Source: Gordonia prachuapensis (GTDB taxonomy: Bacteria; Actinomycetota; Actinomycetes; Mycobacteriales; Mycobacteriaceae). From it: 64,000 bases of DNA. Shown here piece by piece: positions 59,559 through 64,000 of this stretch (position 1 is its first letter; each line of letters begins with the position of its first letter). Made by a program: the position numbers and the translations under genes. Location of the stretch: assembly GCF_036350515.1 (NCBI RefSeq), contig NZ_JAZDUE010000009.1, forward strand, positions 62,001 to 126,000, given 5' to 3'. Below the pieces are notes generated by a model. That model worked only from the letters and a program-made list of their open reading frames with translations. It ran no database searches and was not told the DNA's origin.

Positions 59559-60416
59559 TCAGAACTCCTCTTCGACGTCCGAGTCCCGCGCGGCCCTCTC
59601 CCCGCGGTCGAGCGCGACGAGCGCAGCGAGGTCGTCGGCGTCGAACTCGAAGTCGAACAGGTCGGCGTTCTCGCGTTGCCGACCCAGGTGCGACGACTTG
59701 GGCACGACGCTCACGCCCTGCTGCACCGCCCACCGCAGCGCGATCTGGGTCGGCGATTTGCCGTATTTGCGGGCCAGCCGGATCACCGCCGCCTCCCCCA
59801 GCATCCCTTCCTTGCGACCGGTGGGATGCCACGCCTGCGCGTGGATGCCCTTGTCATCCATGAACTCCCGGATCTCGGATCGGGCCAGGGCAGGCGAGCA
59901 CTGGATCTGGTTGATGGCCGGCCAGCGCCCGGTCTCGTCGTAGAGCATCTGCAGGTGATGCTGCTTGAAGTTCGACACCCCGGCGGTGCGGATGAAACCC
60001 TCGTCGGCCAAGGTGAGCAGCGCTTTCCACGAGTCGACCGTGCGACCGAGACTCGGGCACGGCCAGTGGATCAGGTAGACGTCGATGTGGTCGACCCCGA
60101 GGCGACGGGCGCTGTCCTTGGCCGCGTTGATGGCTTCGTCGAATCCCTGGTCGCCGCCACCGAGTTTGGTCTGGACGACGACGTCGTCGCGCGGCACCCC
60201 CGACTCACGCAGTCCCAGACCTACGCTGCGTTCGTTGCTGTACCGCGTCGCGGTGTCGAGCATGCGATACCCGGCACGCAGCGCTCCGGCGACGGCCGCC
60301 ACGCCGGGCCGCCCCAGCATCCCGAACGTTCCCAGGCCGACCATCGGGATCGAATAACCGTTGTTCAGCTTCACTGACGGAATATCCACGACCTCAGAAT
60401 AGGTCCAATGCGACAT
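59559..60416 (-). CDS. Aldo/keto reductase
   Basis: 285 residues, (beta/alpha)8 NADPH-dependent carbonyl reductase of the AKR5-like group. The tetrad is visible: Asp in MLDTATRYSNE, Tyr in the same motif, Lys in VVQTKLGGG and His in VYLIHWPCPS. The cofactor loop VSVVPKSSHLGRQRENADLF is intact. ATG 60416 is used; an in-frame GTG near 60374 (VKLNNGYSIPMVGLG) would remove 14 residues and fits the usual family beginning. It is divergent from the secreted lipase gene, 41 bases apart. Confidence 0.9.
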   Translation of the reverse strand: MSHWTYSEVVDIPSVKLNNGYSIPMVGLGTFGMLGRPGVAAVAGALRAGYRMLDTATRYSNERSVGLGLRESGVPRDDVVVQTKLGGGDQGFDEAINAAKDSARRLGVDHIDVYLIHWPCPSLGRTVDSWKALLTLADEGFIRTAGVSNFKQHHLQMLYDETGRWPAINQIQCSPALARSEIREFMDDKGIHAQAWHPTGRKEGMLGEAAVIRLARKYGKSPTQIALRWAVQQGVSVVPKSSHLGRQRENADLFDFEFDADDLAALVALDRGERAARDSDVEEEF

Positions 60417-60443
60417 CTGGGCGTGCCGGTCGAGGGCGGGGGC

Positions 60444-60449
60444 TAGGCT
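60444..60449 (+). promoter_or_regulatory. -10-like hexamer of the lipase gene (leaderless)
   Basis: TAGGCT, 8 nt before ATG 60458. Confidence 0.4.
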
Positions 60450-60457
60450 CGGCGACC

Positions 60458-61672
60458 ATGATGTCTCGACGGCTGCGGCTCATCGCCACGGCGATACTCA
60501 CCACCCTCTCGACCGCGGTCGCGGTCGTCGTCGCCCAGCCGAGCGCGGCAGCCGACCCGACGTCCACCCCGCCGCCCAACTGGTCCGGCATGGACGTCCG
60601 CGACTACTCCGGACCGGTGCCGGCACAGGCCGGCACCCTCATCGAGCAGGTTCCGCTCGCCGCCGACCTGAGCATCCCCGGAGCCGCACGCGCCTACCGA
60701 ATCCATTACGCGACACCGGATCAGCACGGCCGGCAGGCGAGCAGCACCGGTGCGATCTTCTTGCCGGCGGGCACACCACCGCCGGGCGGCTGGCCGGTTC
60801 TCGCGTGGGCACACGGCACCACCGGTCTGGGTGACGACTGCACCCCGTCCGCGCAGCCGCGCAGTGATCGGGACTCCGCGTATCTGTCCCACTGGCTGGG
60901 CGAGGGTTACGCCATCGTGTCCACCGACTACGTCGGCCTCGGCACACCCGGCTTGATGAGCTACCTCAACGGGGACTCGGAGGCTCATTCGATCGTCGAC
61001 TCGGTCAAAGCGGCGCGGCAGACCGGCCTCCCGCTGAGCAACCGCTGGGCGATCGTCGGGCAATCGCAGGGGGCCGGCGCAGCGCTCAACGGCGCCCACC
61101 AGGCGACCGCGTTGTCGCGCGGGTCCGGGTTGGACTACCGCGGCGTGGTTGCCACCGGCACCCCCGCCAACATCGAGCAGGTCATCGCGTTGGGCGGCCC
61201 GGACTTCCCACCGGTCACCCTGCCGGCCGGGCTGAACACTTACGCTGCCTACATCCTGGCCGGGTTCATCGAGGCGCGGCCCGATCTGGGAGTGCGGTCG
61301 GCGCTCACTCCCCGCGGTGCGGAACTCGTCGCGGCCGCGCGCACGCTCTGCTACGCCGAGATGGCCGATCTGATGACCGGCGTCGACCTGCGGACGCTGT
61401 TCCGCCGCCCACTTGCCGGTATCCCCGGTGTGCGTGAAGGTCTCGCCGACTACATGGGCACGCCGTACTCCGGCTACGACCGCCCGATCTTCCTCGGCCA
61501 GGGTCTCCTGGACACGGATGTGCCCGCACCGTCGGCGCTTTCGCTGTACGCGCAGATGACCGCGGCAGGTCAGCCCGTGGAACTCCACGTCTACCCCGCC
61601 GAAGACCACTCGGGGACGGTTCTCGCATCCATCCGGGATTCGACCCCGTTCCTGCAACGCATCATGAGGTGA
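60458..61672 (+). CDS. Secreted lipase/alpha-beta hydrolase (LIP family)
   Basis: 404 residues. Signal peptide MMSRRLRLIATAILTTLSTA to AAA-DPT (cleavage near residue 32). Triad: nucleophile Ser in AIVGQSQGAGAAL (~residue 198), an Asp in GQGLLDTDVP, and His in YPAEDHSGTV. WAHGTTGLGDDCTPSAQPRS forms the oxyanion region. The pattern is that of secretory lipases of Mycobacteriales such as LipQ-like or Candida-type LIP proteins; triacylglycerol or other ester substrates are possible. ATG 60458 follows a -10-like TAGGCT by 8 nt. Confidence 0.88.
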   Translation: MMSRRLRLIATAILTTLSTAVAVVVAQPSAAADPTSTPPPNWSGMDVRDYSGPVPAQAGTLIEQVPLAADLSIPGAARAYRIHYATPDQHGRQASSTGAIFLPAGTPPPGGWPVLAWAHGTTGLGDDCTPSAQPRSDRDSAYLSHWLGEGYAIVSTDYVGLGTPGLMSYLNGDSEAHSIVDSVKAARQTGLPLSNRWAIVGQSQGAGAALNGAHQATALSRGSGLDYRGVVATGTPANIEQVIALGGPDFPPVTLPAGLNTYAAYILAGFIEARPDLGVRSALTPRGAELVAAARTLCYAEMADLMTGVDLRTLFRRPLAGIPGVREGLADYMGTPYSGYDRPIFLGQGLLDTDVPAPSALSLYAQMTAAGQPVELHVYPAEDHSGTVLASIRDSTPFLQRIMR

Positions 61673-61679
61673 ATCCGAC

Positions 61680-63224
61680 GTGCCTGCCACCCATTACGAC
61701 GATGTCATCATCGGCGCCGGTCACAACGGCCTGACCGCCGCGGCCTACCTCGCCGGCGCGGGCCGCTCCGTACTGGTGGTGGAGAAGGCCGATCACGTCG
61801 GCGGTGCCGCGGTATCGGCGATGCCGTTTGCCGGCCTTCCTGCGCAACTGTCGCGCTACTCGTATCTGGTCTCGCTGATGCCGCGTGCGATCATCGCCGA
61901 CCTCGGTCTCGACATCCGGCTGATCCGGCGCCGGTACTCGTCGTACACACCCGTGCCCGCAGACCCGGTCACCGGCATCCTCGTCGACAACGACGATCCC
62001 GATTCCACCGCCGAATCCTTCCGCAAGGCAACAGGTTCCGACACGGTTCATACTGCCTGGCAGTCGTTCTACACACACCTGGGGACCATCGCCGAACGGG
62101 TCTTCCCGACCATGCTCGAACCGCTTCGTTCGGCCGGTGAGATGCACGATCTGGTCACCGGAACGGATTCCAGTGAGGCCGAGTTCTGGGAGACGCTCAC
62201 GGCACGTCCGCTCGGCACTCTGCTCGAGCAGTACTTCGACGACGACGTGGTGCGTGGGATCGCCGCGACCGACGGCCTCATCGGCACTTTCGCCGACCTC
62301 GACGATCCGTCGCTGCGGCAGAACATCTGCTTCCTGTATCACGTGATCGGAGGCGGCACCGGCGACTGGGACGTGCCCGTCGGCGGAATGGGCGCGGTGT
62401 CCGGCGCGCTGTATCAGGCCGCTGCCGCCGCCGGCGCCGAGATCCGCACCGGCGTAGAGGTGCTCGGCATCGACCCATCCGATGGAACCGTCGAACTCGC
62501 CGACCGCACGGTATCGGCGACCATGCTGTACGCAGCCTGCGCGCCAACCGTGCTCAACACTCTTCTCGACGATCCGATCGAGACCGAGACCGAGCCCCGC
62601 GGCGCGCAACTGAAGATCAATCTGCTGCTCGACCGGCTACCCCGCCTACGCGATGGCTCGGTGTCTCCGGAGGCAGCATTCTCCGGCACGTTCCACATCA
62701 ACGAGAGCGCCCACCAACTGCGCACCGCGTACCGACAGGCCGACCGCGGACAGGTCCCCGAGCTGCCGCCGTGTGAGATCTATTGCCACACCCTGTCGGA
62801 TCGATCGATCCTAGGGCCCGAGCTCGACGGGAAACACACCTTGACGCTGTTCGGCCTGCACACGCCGCCGGAGGTGTTCGATTCACCCGGCGCCGTCGAG
62901 CACGCTGTCGGCGCGACCCTGGCGTCACTCAATTCCGTTCTGGCCGAACCTGTCCAGAACGTGATCACCCGCGATGCCGCCGGCGATCCGTGTATCGAGG
63001 TGAAGACCCCGCAGGATCTCGAGGAGACCCTGGGCCTGCCCGGCGGCAACATCTTCCACCGCAGTCTCCAGTGGCCGTGGGCGCAGTCCGATCACGAGGT
63101 CGGCACCTGGGGCGTGGAGACGCGCCACCCCAGGCTGCTGCTGTGTGGTGCGGGCGCGCGGCGGGGCGGCGGCGTGAGCGGGGTTCCGGGGCGGAACGCT
63201 GCGCGGAAAGTGTTGGGCGGGTAG
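61680..63224 (+). CDS. Phytoene desaturase-like FAD oxidoreductase (second)
   Basis: 514 residues from GTG 61680, preceded by GAGGTGA. N-terminal dinucleotide fold YDDVIIGAGHNGLTAAAYLAGAG and VVEKADHVGGAAVS; C-terminal PRLLLCGAGARRGGGVSGVPGRNAA is the second FAD signature. The length fits the PYROXD2 branch. It is related to, but not a close copy of, 55581-56996. Seven bases after the lipase gene, it is probably in the same transcript, and the carboxyltransferase gene follows immediately. Confidence 0.87.
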   Translation: MPATHYDDVIIGAGHNGLTAAAYLAGAGRSVLVVEKADHVGGAAVSAMPFAGLPAQLSRYSYLVSLMPRAIIADLGLDIRLIRRRYSSYTPVPADPVTGILVDNDDPDSTAESFRKATGSDTVHTAWQSFYTHLGTIAERVFPTMLEPLRSAGEMHDLVTGTDSSEAEFWETLTARPLGTLLEQYFDDDVVRGIAATDGLIGTFADLDDPSLRQNICFLYHVIGGGTGDWDVPVGGMGAVSGALYQAAAAAGAEIRTGVEVLGIDPSDGTVELADRTVSATMLYAACAPTVLNTLLDDPIETETEPRGAQLKINLLLDRLPRLRDGSVSPEAAFSGTFHINESAHQLRTAYRQADRGQVPELPPCEIYCHTLSDRSILGPELDGKHTLTLFGLHTPPEVFDSPGAVEHAVGATLASLNSVLAEPVQNVITRDAAGDPCIEVKTPQDLEETLGLPGGNIFHRSLQWPWAQSDHEVGTWGVETRHPRLLLCGAGARRGGGVSGVPGRNAARKVLGG

Positions 63225-64000
63225 ATGAGTGCGAGTGAGGTTGACTGCATTATGGGTGAACAGGATGGCGGCCGCGACGACCACACCGCCCCGGCCACCG
63301 GGCTCGACGAGGTGACCGCACGCCGGCACCTGACGACGGATGCGGCGCGGCCGGAGAAGGTCGCCCGCCGTCACACCGCCGGACGTCGCACCGCCCGAGA
63401 GAACATCGCCGATCTGATCGACACCGGCTCGCTGATCGAGTACGGCCAATTCGCCACCGCTGCACAGGAACAACGTCGAGACCTGATGGATCTGGTGCTC
63501 GACACCCCGGCCGACGGGTTGATCGGCGGCACCGCCACCGTCGACGGCCGCGCATGTGTGGTGATGAGCTACGACTGGATGGTGCAGGCCGGCACCCAGG
63601 GCATGCGCGGGCATCACAAGACCGACCGGCTGATCGACGTCGCCACCCGCCTGCGGCTGCCGGCGGTGTTCTTCACCGAGGGTGGCGGCGGGCGCCCCGG
63701 CGACACCGACTATCCGGTGGTGTCGGCGCTCGACGTGGGTTCGTTCCGGATGTGGGGTGCGCTCGGCGAGGTGGCGCCGCGGATCGCGGTCGTGTCCGGG
63801 CGCTGCTTCGCGGGCAACGCGGTCCTGGCCGGGTCGGCGGACATCCGGGTCGCCACGCCGGACGCCAATCTCGGGATGGCCGGTCCGGCGATGATCGCCG
63901 GCGGCGGACTCGGGCAGGTGGCCGCCGAGGACATCGGGCCTGCCGAGGAACAGGCCGCCAACGGGGTGATCGACGTCCTGGTCGCCGACGAAGCCGAGGC
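63225..64000 (+). CDS. Acyl-CoA carboxylase beta-type carboxyltransferase, cut by the window end
   Basis: The first 258 residues of a gene that runs beyond the right edge. ATG 63225 directly follows the upstream stop; ATG 63252 is a second choice. TARRHLTTDAARPEKVARRH and RTARENIADLIDTGSLIEYG are typical N-terminal segments of biotin-dependent carboxyltransferase domains, followed by VVMSYDWMVQAGTQGMRGHHKTDRL, FFTEGGGGRPGD and RCFAGNAVLAGSADI. The full enzyme would be ~500 residues and transfer CO2 from carboxybiotin to an acyl-CoA. Linkage with the flavoprotein suggests a degradation pathway. Confidence 0.87.
   Translation, partial: MSASEVDCIMGEQDGGRDDHTAPATGLDEVTARRHLTTDAARPEKVARRHTAGRRTARENIADLIDTGSLIEYGQFATAAQEQRRDLMDLVLDTPADGLIGGTATVDGRACVVMSYDWMVQAGTQGMRGHHKTDRLIDVATRLRLPAVFFTEGGGGRPGDTDYPVVSALDVGSFRMWGALGEVAPRIAVVSGRCFAGNAVLAGSADIRVATPDANLGMAGPAMIAGGGLGQVAAEDIGPAEEQAANGVIDVLVADEAE

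Noticed and set aside
55581..63224. Carotenoid biosynthesis cluster suggested by two phytoene-desaturase-like genes
   Set aside because: No crtB, crtE, lycopene cyclase or related gene is present; both belong to the broader PYROXD2-like group.

Overview
The window is GC-rich, almost fully coding DNA from a mycolic-acid-containing actinomycete (order Mycobacteriales). Gordonia is the best guess. The evidence is a complete 14-gene nuo operon preceded by an Rv3143-like receiver protein, an antigen-85-type mycolyltransferase homologue, the arabinogalactan genes wzm-wzt-glfT1, the proteasome activator bpa with its GQYL tail, and a gene order from 29.6 to 51.8 kb that, from memory, resembles the M. 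tuberculosis Rv3752c-Rv3783 region. The genus is inferred, not proven.

Layout. 0-7 kb: a cut CNNM/hemolysin-type membrane protein, a GAF-ANTAR regulator, a tgt gene whose product lacks the usual zinc cysteines, a lipoprotein, a TipA-like MerR regulator, and divergent murF and ddl that make and attach D-Ala-D-Ala. 7-23.6 kb: receiver protein plus nuoA-N (complex I), mostly with 4-nt overlaps, a candidate Crp/GlxR site in front and a hairpin behind. A dispersed genomic repeat is read in frame in the nuoH tail. 23.6-28.2 kb: a DUF3298 lipoprotein translationally coupled to a 1276-residue HTH-STAND-transmembrane-WD40 protein. 28.2-29.6 kb: an unannotated-looking 27-codon gene with Shine-Dalgarno and hairpin, tRNA-Ser(CGA), and two small stress-type helical proteins.

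29.6-42 kb: tadA and its associated protein, tyrA, envelope proteins, aqpZ, a Nudix hydrolase, a second GAF-ANTAR protein, tRNA-Arg(ACG), tRNA-Ser(GCT), an aromatic aminotransferase, a mycolyltransferase-like esterase, thioesterase, acyltransferase and a CorA-type transporter. 42-46 kb: an HxlR regulator divergent from a methyltransferase around a perfect 18-bp palindrome, a tandem pair of secreted paralogues, and tRNA-Ser(TGA). 46-52 kb: quinone oxidoreductase, MarR, a PLP-fold protein without the catalytic lysine, bpa, wzm, wzt and glfT1. 52-64 kb: an accessory-looking metabolic region with two MFS exporters (one with a cytoplasmic C-terminal domain), an HxlR regulator with twin operators, an F420-type oxidoreductase under a textbook KstR site, two phytoene-desaturase-like flavoproteins, GtrA, an aldo/keto reductase, a secreted lipase, and a carboxyltransferase cut by the window end.

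Two dispersed repeat families occur between genes. Many genes appear leaderless, with a TANNNT-type -10 hexamer 6-8 nt before the start codon. No IS element, prophage or CRISPR array was seen, and no gene-free stretch exceeds 300 bases. Lengths and motifs were read by eye; family names come from memory of protein families, not from searches.
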